Made by a program: the position numbers and the translations under genes. The notes under the pieces are model-generated. The model ran no database searches. It was not told the origin of the DNA and saw only the letters and a program-made list of their open reading frames with translations. A DNA stretch of 64,000 bases from Myxococcales bacterium (lineage in GTDB: Bacteria; Myxococcota_A; Bradymonadia; UBA7976; UBA1532), in assembly GCA_020633555.1 (NCBI GenBank), contig JACKDL010000010.1, forward strand, positions 138,346 through 202,345, read 5' to 3'. This document shows positions 1-9,509 of the stretch, one piece after another; the stretch's first letter is position 1, and each line of letters starts with the position of its first letter.

Positions 1-16
1 CATCCGGAGCAGTGAC

Positions 17-1408
17 GTGCCGTCCCCCACCCTGATCCTGCTCGCGCTGCTGGGCCTGCCCGGCGTGGCCCTGGCCCTGCCCCAGTTCTCGGTGCGCTCG
101 GCGCGCCGCTGCGACACCTGCCACGTGGATCCCAAGGGCTGGGAGGACCCGCAGACGAGCGAGCGTAAGTGCTCTCTGGACTGCGGCACCTGCCATGTAT
201 CGCCCAGCGGCGGGGGCATGCGCACCGCCAGCGGCCTGTACTTCCAGAGCAAGGCCCTGCCCATGTGGGGCACGCTGCGCAGCGGCGCCGGCTACCGGAT
301 CGACGCCCTGACCCACCTGTGGAGCAACCCGCAGCGGGGCGACCAGATCACCCTGGCCGCCAGCCAGCCCACCGTGGCCGAGTCGGACCGGCAGGTGCCC
401 GCGCCCGGCACGGCGGCGCGCTACGACGGCCTACAGCCCCACCCCGACGTGGCCGTGGGTGCCAGCCTGCGCCTGGCCTACGTGGACACCGCCGACGACG
501 GCCGGGCGGCCAGCGTCTTCCCCATGCAGAGCGACCTGCAGCTCGCCGTGCGGCCCTACAACCCGCCCGGCCTGAACGGGGGGCGGCTGACCCTGCTGGT
601 GGACGCCGGCTTCCAGGGATCACGCGGCGAGGAGTTCGACGGCTTCGCCGACCGGGCCTTCGTGCGCGAGTGGTGGGCCATGTTCCACGACCTGCCGAAC
701 CAGCTCTACGCGCGGGCCGGGCGCTTCCTGCCCAACCACGGCTGGCGGTTGGCGGATCACACCACCTTCACCCGCAGCGGCCAGGGCATCTTCGGCCAGC
801 CCTTCGACTTCGAGCGCCAGGTCACGGGGGTCGAGGTGGGCATCAACCCCAACTACCTGTACGTGCACGCCAGCGTGTTCAACGCGGCGGATCAGTGGGA
901 CCAGCCCATCGACCCCGACGGCGGCTTCGGCGGGGCGCTGGCCTTTGGCTGGCGGGACCTGGCGTGGCAGGTGGGCGGCTCGGTGCTGGGTGGCCAGCGC
1001 AGCTTCCAGGGCGCCGACGGCGAGGTAGACGCCTGGCTGCTGGCCTACAGCCTGCAGTGGGCGCTGAACCTGGAGGTGTGGTGGCCCCGGGTGCCCCTGA
1101 TCTACCTGGGCGAGCTGCACGCCAACCACCGCTTCGACGCCCAGGACGACACGCTGGGGCTGTCGGCCTTCCACGAGCTGAGCTGGCTGTTCACGCAGGG
1201 GCTGGTGGCCCGCGCGGGTTACACCTGGGCCGATCCCAGCACCCGCTTCGCCTACGACACGCGGCACCGCGCCCACCTGGAGCTGGCCTTCTATCCCATT
1301 GAATTTCTTGAGGTCATCGTGCAAGGGCGCCACCACTGGGCGCACACCGACGACCGCTTCGAGCTGGCCGGCGACGAGCTGCTGCTGCAGCTCCACGCCT
1401 ACTACTGA
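17..1408 (+). CDS. Secreted diheme c-type / beta-barrel protein
   Basis: The 463-residue product has a signal peptide (about residues 1-20) followed by two CxxCH haem c motifs, CDTCH at 32-36 and CGTCH at 56-60. The remaining ~380 residues alternate aromatic and polar positions, as in an outer-membrane beta-barrel, and end in HAYY. I infer an exported protein with a small haem-binding head on a barrel, possibly an electron-transfer porin. GTG at 17 is the earliest start visible; the gene sits at the window edge, so an upstream start cannot be excluded. The next gene follows after 10 nt and is probably co-transcribed. The exact family is not recognised. Confidence 0.75.
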   Translation: MPSPTLILLALLGLPGVALALPQFSVRSARRCDTCHVDPKGWEDPQTSERKCSLDCGTCHVSPSGGGMRTASGLYFQSKALPMWGTLRSGAGYRIDALTHLWSNPQRGDQITLAASQPTVAESDRQVPAPGTAARYDGLQPHPDVAVGASLRLAYVDTADDGRAASVFPMQSDLQLAVRPYNPPGLNGGRLTLLVDAGFQGSRGEEFDGFADRAFVREWWAMFHDLPNQLYARAGRFLPNHGWRLADHTTFTRSGQGIFGQPFDFERQVTGVEVGINPNYLYVHASVFNAADQWDQPIDPDGGFGGALAFGWRDLAWQVGGSVLGGQRSFQGADGEVDAWLLAYSLQWALNLEVWWPRVPLIYLGELHANHRFDAQDDTLGLSAFHELSWLFTQGLVARAGYTWADPSTRFAYDTRHRAHLELAFYPIEFLEVIVQGRHHWAHTDDRFELAGDELLLQLHAYY

Positions 1409-1418
1409 GGAGGCCCGC

Positions 1419-2870
1419 GTGCGCGCGCCCTGGCTGTTGCTGCCCGTGGCCCTGGTGGGCTGCTCGCTGTCGGACGCCCTGGATCGGCCCTACCCCGGCG
1501 ATCCCACGGTTCCGGGGCTGGACGGGGGGGCCCAGGATGGGGCCACCCCCGACGCCACCTTGGACCAGACGTTGGCCGACGGGGCCGCGCCCGACGGGGC
1601 GCCGGATCAGGCCCTGCCCGACGGGGCGCTCGACGTGGCCGTGCCCGACATGGCCCTGCCGGACACGGCCCTGCCCGACGCGACACCGGAGGACATGGCC
1701 CTGCCCGACCTCGCCCTGCCGGACATGGCCCCCGAGCCCTGCGACGAGGCCGCCATCGAGACCCGCAGTTGCGGGCCAGAGGCCCGCCAGGCCTGGCGCT
1801 GCGACGGTGGCGTGTGGGTGGAGGCCAGCGCCTGCCGGGCCCACCTGGCGTACCCCTGCGGCGCCATCCAGCAGGCCCTGAGCGGGCAGGGCGAGTGGGT
1901 GGACAACGCGCTGTTCGTCTACCAACCCAACCTGGCGGCGCCCGCCGGCCACTTCCCCACGTCGGGCTTCCAGCGCATGTACTGCGATGGCTGCCAGGGC
2001 GATCCCTTCGACCAGCGGCTTGGCCTGAGCCACGAGCGCAGCCTCCGGGAGGACGGCCTGGCCACCCGCATGCAGCGCTGCGACCTGGCGACCGGCGCCT
2101 GCGACGCCACCCGGTACGACTACACGGACCCCGCCGAGATCCGGCTGACGGTCTCTCAGCTCGGTCAGCCCGATCACACCGACCTGTACCGGATCGAGGG
2201 CGAGCAGGTGGTGGAGGGCGAGGTGAACGTGGAGGGGCCCGCGGACGAGCGCTACCGCACCCGCTACCGCTACGCCGCCGACGGGTGGCTGCTCGACTCC
2301 AAGGTGTCCATCGGCGGCGAGGAGCGGCAGACCCGCGTGCACCGCTACCAGGCGAACGGCGACTGGGGCGTGCTGGAGTGGATCCGGGTGGACGAGGACG
2401 TGCCCTTCCAGCGCTCGATCTTCGACACCACCTGCGCCGTCTGCAGCGACCAGGGCTGCCAGCTGGACGCCCCCGAGGGCTGCCACGCCATCCCCCTGCG
2501 CAACCGCGACCAGTTCCAGGGCGGGTGGCCCACCCTCGCCTGCTCGGTGGGCGCCGAGCTGACCCAGGTCGACGCCGGGCGGCGGTGCCAGGCCTGGGGC
2601 GGCACCCTGGCCAAGGCCGACTCCCTGGTGGACCTGCGCTGGATCGGCCACGTCGCCCACACCCTCACCGGGGCGGAGCGGGCCTGGATCTCCGGGCAGG
2701 TGGACGGCGGGGGGACCGGCCACTGGGACGACATCGGCGAGATCCCGAGTGCCTGGTTCACCAACGGGCGCAGCGCTGGATCGGTGGCGCTGGCCACCGC
2801 AAGCGGGGGCGTTCTGTCCCTGTCCGGCCAGCCGCTCAGCGCCTACATCTGCGAGAAGCGCCCCGAGTGA
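1419..2870 (+). CDS. Lipoprotein with C-type-lectin-like C-terminus
   Basis: The start is GTG at 1419, preceded by a strong GAGGAGG site at 1407-1413. The product (483 residues) begins with a lipoprotein signal (lipobox LVGC). Next comes a low-complexity stalk of repeated LPD/MALPD units, then a Cys-rich body with a YRTRYRYAADGW-like stretch. The last ~110 residues (GGTLAKADSLVDL, RAWISGQ, CEKRPE) resemble a C-type lectin fold. It is probably displayed on the outer membrane and may bind sugar. It lies 10 nt after the haem/barrel gene and is convergent with the DUF1592 gene. No catalytic motif is seen. Confidence 0.75.
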   Translation: MRAPWLLLPVALVGCSLSDALDRPYPGDPTVPGLDGGAQDGATPDATLDQTLADGAAPDGAPDQALPDGALDVAVPDMALPDTALPDATPEDMALPDLALPDMAPEPCDEAAIETRSCGPEARQAWRCDGGVWVEASACRAHLAYPCGAIQQALSGQGEWVDNALFVYQPNLAAPAGHFPTSGFQRMYCDGCQGDPFDQRLGLSHERSLREDGLATRMQRCDLATGACDATRYDYTDPAEIRLTVSQLGQPDHTDLYRIEGEQVVEGEVNVEGPADERYRTRYRYAADGWLLDSKVSIGGEERQTRVHRYQANGDWGVLEWIRVDEDVPFQRSIFDTTCAVCSDQGCQLDAPEGCHAIPLRNRDQFQGGWPTLACSVGAELTQVDAGRRCQAWGGTLAKADSLVDLRWIGHVAHTLTGAERAWISGQVDGGGTGHWDDIGEIPSAWFTNGRSAGSVALATASGGVLSLSGQPLSAYICEKRPE

Positions 2871-2871
2871 G

Positions 2872-2886
2872 CCGGCCCCGGGCCGG
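2872..2886. terminator. GC-only hairpin between convergent genes
   Basis: CCGGCCC and GGGCCGG (2872-2878 and 2880-2886) form a palindrome in the 16-bp gap between two convergent stop codons. It is in the right place for a bidirectional terminator, but there is no T-run, so intrinsic termination is unproven. Confidence 0.35.
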
Positions 2887-5340
2887 TCAGAGCTGGGCGC
2901 ACCACCCGAAGTCGGTGGTCTGCCCGGGGGCGAGCGTGGCGTTCCAGACCTCGCCTCGGAAGAGCACTCGGCCGGAGTCGCCCTCGGACTCGGCGCTCCA
3001 GAGGTTGTTGATGGTGCCCTCGACGTCGTGGGCCACCACCCAGGTCAGATCGGCATCGGTGGTGTTCTCCACGTAGGCCCGCAGGCAGTAGCCGGAGTCC
3101 CAGCGGCTGTTCTCTTCGAGGCGCAGCTCGGCGCCGGGGGTCACGCCGTCGGCGGGCTCGGGATCGGGCGGCGGCGCCACCGGATCGGGCGCCTCGATCG
3201 GGTCGCCCGGCGCGGTGGGCACCAGCTCGGCGCCCGGCACGTCCAGCTCGGCATCGGCCCCCGTGCGCCGGCGGAAGTGGGGCAGCGCCACCAGCGCGGG
3301 CATGCCGTCGGGCACGGTGGCCAGGCGCTGCGACACCTGGTGGGCAAAGCAGGCCAGCGGCAGCTCGTCGCCCGCGCCCAGGCCGAAGCGCAGCCACTGC
3401 TCGGCGTAGCAGTGGGCCACGTCCTCGCGGCTCGCCAGCGCCGCCGCCAGCCCGTCCAGGCCGGCGATGGGCTGGTTCATGCCGTCGCCGTAGATGATCC
3501 CCTCGTCATCGATGGCGTGCACGCCGTCGCGCTCGCGGTAGCGGCCCAGCCCGTCGAAGTGCTCGAAGGCGTAGCCGATGTCGTCGATGAGCCGGTGGCA
3601 GCCGTAGCAGGCGGGATCCGCCGTGTGCTGCTCGAAGCGCGCGCGGGTGCTCAGGCTGGGATCCACCGGCGGCGGGGCCGTGTCCAGGTTGGGCGGCGGA
3701 TCGGGCAGGATCGAGCACAGCAGCCGCTCGCGCACCACGATGCCGCGGTGGATGGGCGAGCTGCCCGTGGGCTTGCCGTGGGTGGTGAGCAGCCCGGCGT
3801 GGCCCAGCACCCCCGTGCCGGCGTAGGGCGTGTCGCCCAGCTCCACCCAGCCGGCGGGCAGGCCCAGGTGGGTGGCCAGGGCGTCGGGCAGGAAGGTGCG
3901 ATCACCCGTCAGCACCTCGGCCAGCGTGGCCCCTTGCTCGAAGTGGGCCCGAGCCACGGTCGCGGTCTGTTGGGCCATGGCCGCCCGCACCGGCTCACTC
4001 AGCCCGTCGCGGGGCACCACCGGGAGCTGATCCAGCCCCAGCCAGCGCTCCACGAAGGCCGCGTGGGTGGCGGCGGCGCGCTCGTCGGCCACCAGTCGCT
4101 CCAACTCGCTGGTGAACACATCGGGGTCCAGCAGCTCACCGCTGCCCGCCAGGTCCAGCAGGCGGTCGTCGGGGGTGGTCTGCCACACCAGGTAGCTCAG
4201 CTCGGTGGCCAGCTCGAAGGCGGTCAGCTCGAAGTCCCCGCCTTCGGTCCGGCGGCCCAGCTCGGTGCGGTACAGGAAGTGCGGCGACTGCAGCATGGCC
4301 GTGAGCACCCAGCGGACGCCAGCCTCGAAGCCGTCGGGCGCGGCCAGCTCGAAGAGGGCCACGTAGCGGCCCGCCTCCTCGCCGGTGAGCGGGCGCCGGA
4401 ACATCCGCCGCCCCAGGCTCTGGATGGTCTGCACGGCGCAGGTCCCGTCGGCGCCGGCGCAAGGCACCACGCGGGCCAGGGGCACCTGCTGCGCCAGCTC
4501 CTCGGCCACGGCCCGGTACTGATCGGCCAGCAGGCCGGTGACCGACAGCGACGGCCCGTGGTTGGCGTAGCCCTCCACCACCCGATCGGCGGCGAAGGTG
4601 GCGGGCCCGTTCAGATCCACCCCGAACAGATCGCGCACCGTGTTGGCATACTCCACGTGGCTCAGCCGGCGCAGGCCACGGGGGCCCGGCGGCGCCACAT
4701 CGCAGTCGGCGGGCACCCCGGGGGGCGGCTCCAGGTCGCCGGTGGGCTCGCCGCAGGCGTCGCGCTGGCCCAGCAGCCGTTGGGCCAGCTCGGTGAGCAT
4801 CAGCGCTTCGGGGCTGGCCGGATCGATGAGCTGCCCGCCTCCGTGCTCGGCGGGGTGTTGCCCCGAGGGCTTGGCCACCAGGATGTCGGCGACCGTGGCC
4901 AGCGTGGCCAGATCGGCCCGCACGCTGGCCTCGTCCACCGGGGGCACGAGCACCAGCCGGGAGCCCGCCCCCGGGCCGCCAGACACATGACAGATGTGGC
5001 AGGTGGGGCCCAACAGATCGGGCCACGCGGTCTGCACCAGGAAGTCCTCGGTGGACGTACAGGCGCCGGCCCCGCCGCTGCCGCCCGCACCGCCGGCGCC
5101 CGACCCAGCGGCCCCGCCTGCACCGCCGGCACCGCCCGCACCGCCGCCAGCACCACCTGCGCCGCCGGCACCGGACCCACCGGCACCCCCTACCCCGCCC
5201 GCGCCGCCGTCGGGCGAGGGCACACACAGCCCATCGGCGGACGCCGTGCCCGGCCCGCAGGCCAGGCCCGCCTCGGGCGCCTGCCCGTCACAGCCGATGG
5301 CCCAGGCCAGCGCCAACCCCATCCACAGCCGCCGCATCAC
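2887..5340 (-). CDS. DUF1587/1595/1592/1588/1585 c-type lipoprotein with CBM2-like tail
   Basis: The 817-residue product starts with a lipoprotein signal (AIGCDG) and a Gly/Ala-rich linker (about 45-92). A CHICH haem motif at 114-118 is followed by the planctomycete/myxobacterial multi-domain cytochrome architecture: LRRLSHVEYANTVRDLFG (DUF1587), RRMFRRPLTGEE (DUF1595), LQSPHFLYRTELG (DUF1592), CYGCHRLIDDIGYAFEHFD near 578 (DUF1588) and a DUF1585-like end. The last ~85 residues (GYCLRAYVENTTDADLTW ... WNATLAPGQTTDFGW) look like a family 2 carbohydrate-binding module. The ATG overlaps the stop of the DUF1552 gene by 4 bp; the two families are regularly paired. The biochemical role is unknown; surface redox or polymer binding is inferred. 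Confidence 0.85.
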   Translation of the reverse strand: MMRRLWMGLALAWAIGCDGQAPEAGLACGPGTASADGLCVPSPDGGAGGVGGAGGSGAGGAGGAGGGAGGAGGAGGAAGSGAGGAGGSGGAGACTSTEDFLVQTAWPDLLGPTCHICHVSGGPGAGSRLVLVPPVDEASVRADLATLATVADILVAKPSGQHPAEHGGGQLIDPASPEALMLTELAQRLLGQRDACGEPTGDLEPPPGVPADCDVAPPGPRGLRRLSHVEYANTVRDLFGVDLNGPATFAADRVVEGYANHGPSLSVTGLLADQYRAVAEELAQQVPLARVVPCAGADGTCAVQTIQSLGRRMFRRPLTGEEAGRYVALFELAAPDGFEAGVRWVLTAMLQSPHFLYRTELGRRTEGGDFELTAFELATELSYLVWQTTPDDRLLDLAGSGELLDPDVFTSELERLVADERAAATHAAFVERWLGLDQLPVVPRDGLSEPVRAAMAQQTATVARAHFEQGATLAEVLTGDRTFLPDALATHLGLPAGWVELGDTPYAGTGVLGHAGLLTTHGKPTGSSPIHRGIVVRERLLCSILPDPPPNLDTAPPPVDPSLSTRARFEQHTADPACYGCHRLIDDIGYAFEHFDGLGRYRERDGVHAIDDEGIIYGDGMNQPIAGLDGLAAALASREDVAHCYAEQWLRFGLGAGDELPLACFAHQVSQRLATVPDGMPALVALPHFRRRTGADAELDVPGAELVPTAPGDPIEAPDPVAPPPDPEPADGVTPGAELRLEENSRWDSGYCLRAYVENTTDADLTWVVAHDVEGTINNLWSAESEGDSGRVLFRGEVWNATLAPGQTTDFGWCAQL

Positions 5341-6620
5341 GCCACCCCCGCCAGCGGGCCCTGCTGGGCCTGCGGATCGCCAAAGGTGTCCAGCGGCAGG
5401 CCGAACAGTTGGCAGATGCTCACCAGCAGCCGCGCGTGGTGGGTGTCCACCTGCAGCCAGCGCCCGCCGCGGATGCCCCCGCCGGCGAGCACGAAGGGCA
5501 CGTCGCGGCAGGTGTGCAGCCGCGGATCGCCCATTTCCTTGGGCCAGAGCACCAGGGTGGTGTCCAGCAGGCTGGCCCCCTCCACGTCGGGGTCGGGCGT
5601 GGCCGCCAGCAGGCCCAGCAGCTCATCGAAGCGCTCGGCCACCCAGCGCTCGCAGGCCACGAACTGCTGCACCTTGGCCACCTGATGATCGTCGGCGTGG
5701 CTCAGCGCGTGGTGCCCGTCGTCGATGCCCAGCCACGAATACACCACCGGGCTCACCGTGTGGCTGAGCTGCACGCTGGCCACCCGGGTGTGCCCGCAGG
5801 CCAGGGCCTGCACCGCCAGCCGAAGCTGCGCGTCCAGCAGGGCCGGCACGTCGTCATTGCGATCCTTGTTCAGCCGCGCGGGGCTCTGCGGCGCGTCGCA
5901 GGTGCCGGGCTGCTCGGCGAAGAGCTGCTGCTCGACGCTGCGCAGGGCGTCCAGGTGGGCCTCGAGCTTCTGGCGCTCGGCCCGCCCCACCCGCCGGTGC
6001 AGATCGGCCAGCTCGTCGCGGGCGGTGTCCAGCACGCTCTGCCGCAGGGCCCGCGTGCGCGCCAGCGCCTCGGGCGAGCCCGCCACCGCGCCGAACAGCC
6101 GCTCGAACACCCGCCGCGGATCCGCATCGGGGTGCACGATCTCGGCGCCCGCGCGGTAGCTCATGCGGGTCTGTCGGCCGGCCCCCCAGATGTCGGTGAG
6201 CACCCCCAGCTCCAGGGACGGGAACCGCGACTGCCCGCCGATGTGATCGGCGATGACCTGATCCAGCGAGGCCCCCCGGGTGGGCGAGCGCTCGCCGCCC
6301 CCGTTGGTGAGCATGGCCGCCTGGCCGCCCTCGTGGTTGTCGGCGGTGGCGAAGTCCAGCCCGTCCACCAGTAGAAGCTGCGCCTTGCGCGCCGCCAGCG
6401 GCTCCAGCACGCCCCCCGCCTGAAACCGGTAGTCCTGCGGCGTGCCCTGCGGCCGCCAGTGGGCGTGCACCGTGCCGTTGGGCCCGTAGAACACCATGAA
6501 CCGGCGGGGGCCCGCGCCCCCGTCCTGGGCATGGGCCGTCCCCGTGAGCAGTCGGGTGAAGGGCGCCGCCAACAGCGTGCCCGCCAGCCCCGCGGTGAAC
6601 CCTCGCCGGGTCACTCCCAT
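5337..6620 (-). CDS. DUF1552 (HXXSHH) secreted protein
   Basis: The 427-residue product opens with a Tat-like signal (TRRGFTAGLAGTLL ... AHA) and carries the HHALSHADDH motif near residue 303 that defines the DUF1552/HXXSHH family. Conserved stretches such as RRFMVFYGPNGT and GEQ-free DUF1552 core segments support full length. It is the first gene of a two-gene unit; its last 4 bp overlap the start of the DUF1592 cytochrome gene. The family has no established reaction. Export, and partnership with the DUF1592 protein, are the supported statements. Confidence 0.88.
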   Translation of the reverse strand: MGVTRRGFTAGLAGTLLAAPFTRLLTGTAHAQDGGAGPRRFMVFYGPNGTVHAHWRPQGTPQDYRFQAGGVLEPLAARKAQLLLVDGLDFATADNHEGGQAAMLTNGGGERSPTRGASLDQVIADHIGGQSRFPSLELGVLTDIWGAGRQTRMSYRAGAEIVHPDADPRRVFERLFGAVAGSPEALARTRALRQSVLDTARDELADLHRRVGRAERQKLEAHLDALRSVEQQLFAEQPGTCDAPQSPARLNKDRNDDVPALLDAQLRLAVQALACGHTRVASVQLSHTVSPVVYSWLGIDDGHHALSHADDHQVAKVQQFVACERWVAERFDELLGLLAATPDPDVEGASLLDTTLVLWPKEMGDPRLHTCRDVPFVLAGGGIRGGRWLQVDTHHARLLVSICQLFGLPLDTFGDPQAQQGPLAGVA

Positions 6621-7099
6621 CGCGCGCTCCCATCCGTTGTTCGCCGGCGGCAGGGTAGCAAGGCCGCGGAGTTCATGCGCGCCCGCGCCGCTCGCCCGCG
6701 CAGCTCTTGATTCTGCGGTCCGCGCGCCGACGCGCCGGCTGGTCCGTGCCTTGCCGCCATGGGGCGCGGCGCTCGCCTTCGGGCCTCACGGGCGCATCGG
6801 CGACCCCGGTTGTTGGCGGGCTTCCGAAGGTGGCGCTTGCCGGGGGAGGCTGACGCCGGTACACAAGGGTGTCCCCTTGGACGCTGTGTCCCAACAATAC
6901 CAGGGAGTTCGCCGGACCACTGGCCCAGCCAGGGCCGCTTCTGCGCGCCGATTCCTTCGCTGCGACGGGTGAAGGTGTTCGGAGCGGTCGGCTGTCCGTC
7001 TGAAACGCTTCTGGGCCAGCCCGAGCCTGGGCCGGCGACAAACCTCGCCCTCGGCGCTCCGAAAGCGCGGCCCGACCACCCTGTGCGAACGGCCCGTTT
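6621..7099. other. Gene-free interval with paired hairpins
   Basis: No convincing gene is seen between the DUF1552 gene and the transposase-like gene. The interval contains a perfect 6-bp hairpin with a 4-nt loop at 6864-6879 (CAAGGG/CCCTTG), directly followed by GGAC...GTCC. Hairpin pairs like this are typical of REP sequences near RAYT genes, but I see no second copy in the window, so this stays a suggestion. Confidence 0.3.
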
Positions 7100-8191
7100 C
7101 TAGCCGGCGCGAGCCCACGCGGAGCCCGGCGGGATCGGCTCCGTCTCCCGGAAGATCTCGGCCCACGTCGAGCACACCACGCCCACGCCCAGGGCCGCCG
7201 CGATGGCCGTCGGCCATTGGTAGCCCTCGGGCAGCGTGGGCTCGCCCACCAAGGTGCCGGCCACCAGCGACGCGACCGTGGCGTCGTACACCTCGCACGC
7301 CGCCACATGCGCCTCGCGGGCGGCCTTCAGCTCGGCCTCGCGCTCCGGTCCTACGGCCCTGAACCGGGTGCCGTGGCTGCGCTTGATCACCGCCGGCACG
7401 AAGTCGTGCTGGCGGACGATGGACTTCAGCCGGCCGTTGGGCAGGTCCAGCTCATCAGGGTCCACGCCCGCCTCGCGGTACGTCTTGCGCAGCTTCCGGT
7501 AGCCCTTGCGCTGGGCCGCGCGCAGCTCGGTGTAGTGCTGTACACGATCCTCCAGCAGCTGCTTGATGAAGGCGCGGTAGCCGGCCGGGTCGTCGGCCCA
7601 GCGGTCCAGCGGCACCAGGCGCTGCTTGATGGCGCACCACTGACCCTCTACCTCGCCGACCCGGCGCCGCCACACCACCCCGTGCAGCCAGCCGTCGCCA
7701 CACAGCTCCTTGATGGTGTGTGGCAGGTGCCACTCGTCGGAGCGCTCCACCAAGGACTCCTTCATCCCGTGGTCGATCCCGTAGGTCATCGCCCGGACCT
7801 GAGCCTCGTCGTCCATGAGGTTGACGTTGTGGAACCGCCCGCCCCACACGGCCCCGCTGCGGCCGTGCTTGCGGTGGATGTAGCGCGCGAACTGCGCCTT
7901 GAAGTGGCCGTGGAACAGGCTCACCGCCTCGGGGATCTGCGCCCGGCAGATGATGTGCAGGTGGTTCGACATCACGAACACGAAAGCCAGCTCCACCCCG
8001 TAGAGCTTGGCCGCGAAGGCCACGAACCCCCACAGCACCTGGCGGTCGTCGTCGTCCAGTTCGCTGAAGCAGTACTCGCCCCGGCGGGTGCGGCTGGTGC
8101 AGAAGTTCCACTTGCCGGGCAGGATGCAGCGCTTGCGGTCCGCGCGGCGGGTCATGCCTTTGCGATGGTACTTGGGGACGGGGCAGGCCAT
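7100..8191 (-). CDS. REP-associated tyrosine transposase (RAYT, IS200-like Y1)
   Basis: The product (363 residues from the ATG at 8191) has the HUH motif in MSNHLHII and the catalytic-tyrosine region YIHRKHGRSGAVWGGRFH, both characteristic of TnpA-REP/RAYT proteins. These single-copy Y1 transposase relatives act on palindromic REP sequences and are usually domesticated. The C-terminus extends well past the ~150-200-residue core and contains no domain I recognise. I chose ATG 8191 because GGAG lies 7 nt upstream; an in-frame ATG at 8227 would add 12 residues. No inverted or direct repeats mark it as part of an intact IS. Confidence 0.8.
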   Translation of the reverse strand: MACPVPKYHRKGMTRRADRKRCILPGKWNFCTSRTRRGEYCFSELDDDDRQVLWGFVAFAAKLYGVELAFVFVMSNHLHIICRAQIPEAVSLFHGHFKAQFARYIHRKHGRSGAVWGGRFHNVNLMDDEAQVRAMTYGIDHGMKESLVERSDEWHLPHTIKELCGDGWLHGVVWRRRVGEVEGQWCAIKQRLVPLDRWADDPAGYRAFIKQLLEDRVQHYTELRAAQRKGYRKLRKTYREAGVDPDELDLPNGRLKSIVRQHDFVPAVIKRSHGTRFRAVGPEREAELKAAREAHVAACEVYDATVASLVAGTLVGEPTLPEGYQWPTAIAAALGVGVVCSTWAEIFRETEPIPPGSAWARAG

Positions 8192-8477
8192 GGCGGGACT
8201 CCAGACGAAGGGCGTCTGAACCCCCATCGGCGGATCTCAGCTCGTGTCGCGCCTTTCTGCCCGGTTTTCTGAGTTTTCGCAGGATTCCAAGCGCTTCCAC
8301 GCGGCGGCCACCCCTCGCCTCGGCGGCCCTGCGCGTTGGCCAGACGCGCAGTGGACCGGCGAGGTTGAGCCGGGACGCGGTCCGATGGACCCAGGCGCCC
8401 GGCCCTCTCCAGGCCGACGGCGCAGGGCGCCCGCGCGGCGTTGCCAAGGCCTGCCGACCGTCGGTAGCTTCCGCGCC

Positions 8478-9509
8478 ATGCGAAGGCTCGCCCTGCTGAC
8501 CGTGACCGCCCTGGCCCTGCTCGCCGCCTGCGACGATGGGGCCCCGCAGCCCACCCCGCAGATCCGCCCGCTGTGGATCGAGGACCCAACGGGCCCGGCG
8601 CCCGAGTGGCTGAGCCAGACCGGCTTGTACGCCGATCTGTCGGCGGGCACGCCGGCGGCCGGAGTGCTGCCCTTCACGCCGCAGTACAAGCTGTGGAGCG
8701 GCGGCGCCGACAAGGGGCGGCTGCTGTACCTGCCGCCGGGCACCAAAGTGCGCACCGACACCGCCTTCTGGCAGTTCCCGGTGGGCACGGTGCTGTCCAA
8801 GGACTTCAGCTACCCCGACGTGGAGGGGCGCGACGGCGCGGTGGTCATCGAGACCCGGCTGGAGTGGCTGACCCCGCAGGGCTGGCGCTACGCGCAGTAT
8901 CACTGGAACGCGCAAGGCACCGAGGCGCGCAAGTACCCCGACCGCTGGGGCGACGTGCCGCTGGAGCTGCTGCCCACCGATCCGCAGGCCGATCCCTTCG
9001 TGCACACCCTGCCCAGCGAGCTGGGCTGCGACGGCTGCCACGGGGCGCCGGGCAACAAGGCGGTGCTGGGCATCGACCCGTACAACCTGCCCCCGGAGCT
9101 GGTGGCGGCGGGCATCTTCGACCCACCGGTCGCGCCCATCGAGCTGCCAGCCCGCACGCCCGAGGAGGCCGCGGCCATGGGCTACATCGTGGCCAACTGC
9201 GGCCACTGCCACCACGGCCGCAAGGGCGTGGGCGAGAACGCCAGCTACAGCCTGCTGCCCCATGGGCTGGTGGCGAACACCGTGAACCAGGACACCGACA
9301 GCAGCGCCAGCGGCGACGGCGTACGGGTGATCCCGGGCGATCCCGAGGGCAGCGCCATCTACCAGGCGGTGGTGAAGGCCCGCGACGCCGACTACGCGGG
9401 CCAGCTCAAGCCCATGCCGCCGCTGGGCATCGACCGGGTGGACCCCGAGGCCGAGCGCATCCTGCGGGCCTGGATCGAGTCCATCGAGGGCCTGGAGGAT
9501 AACCCGTGA
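8478..9509 (+). CDS. Diheme c-type cytochrome lipoprotein (SO_2930-like)
   Basis: The ATG at 8478 begins a 343-residue lipoprotein (LLAACDDG lipobox). The central block (YKLWSGGADKGRLLYLPPG, FWQFPVGTVLSKDFSYP, IETRLEW) and two haem motifs, CDGCH and CGHCH, match the diheme family I know as SO_2930/HNE_0200. It is probably anchored in the periplasm or outer membrane and takes part in electron transfer. The stop codon overlaps the GTG of the next gene (GTGA), so translation is probably coupled to the putative dehydrogenase. An upstream in-frame extension to 8244 lacks a signal peptide and is not used. Confidence 0.8.
   Translation: MRRLALLTVTALALLAACDDGAPQPTPQIRPLWIEDPTGPAPEWLSQTGLYADLSAGTPAAGVLPFTPQYKLWSGGADKGRLLYLPPGTKVRTDTAFWQFPVGTVLSKDFSYPDVEGRDGAVVIETRLEWLTPQGWRYAQYHWNAQGTEARKYPDRWGDVPLELLPTDPQADPFVHTLPSELGCDGCHGAPGNKAVLGIDPYNLPPELVAAGIFDPPVAPIELPARTPEEAAAMGYIVANCGHCHHGRKGVGENASYSLLPHGLVANTVNQDTDSSASGDGVRVIPGDPEGSAIYQAVVKARDADYAGQLKPMPPLGIDRVDPEAERILRAWIESIEGLEDNP

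Noticed and set aside
6958..7000. Plus-strand CGTCTGA preceded by TGTTCGG as an eighth ECF-like promoter
   Set aside because: The spacing is 14 rather than 16-17, and no plus-strand gene starts within a suitable distance.
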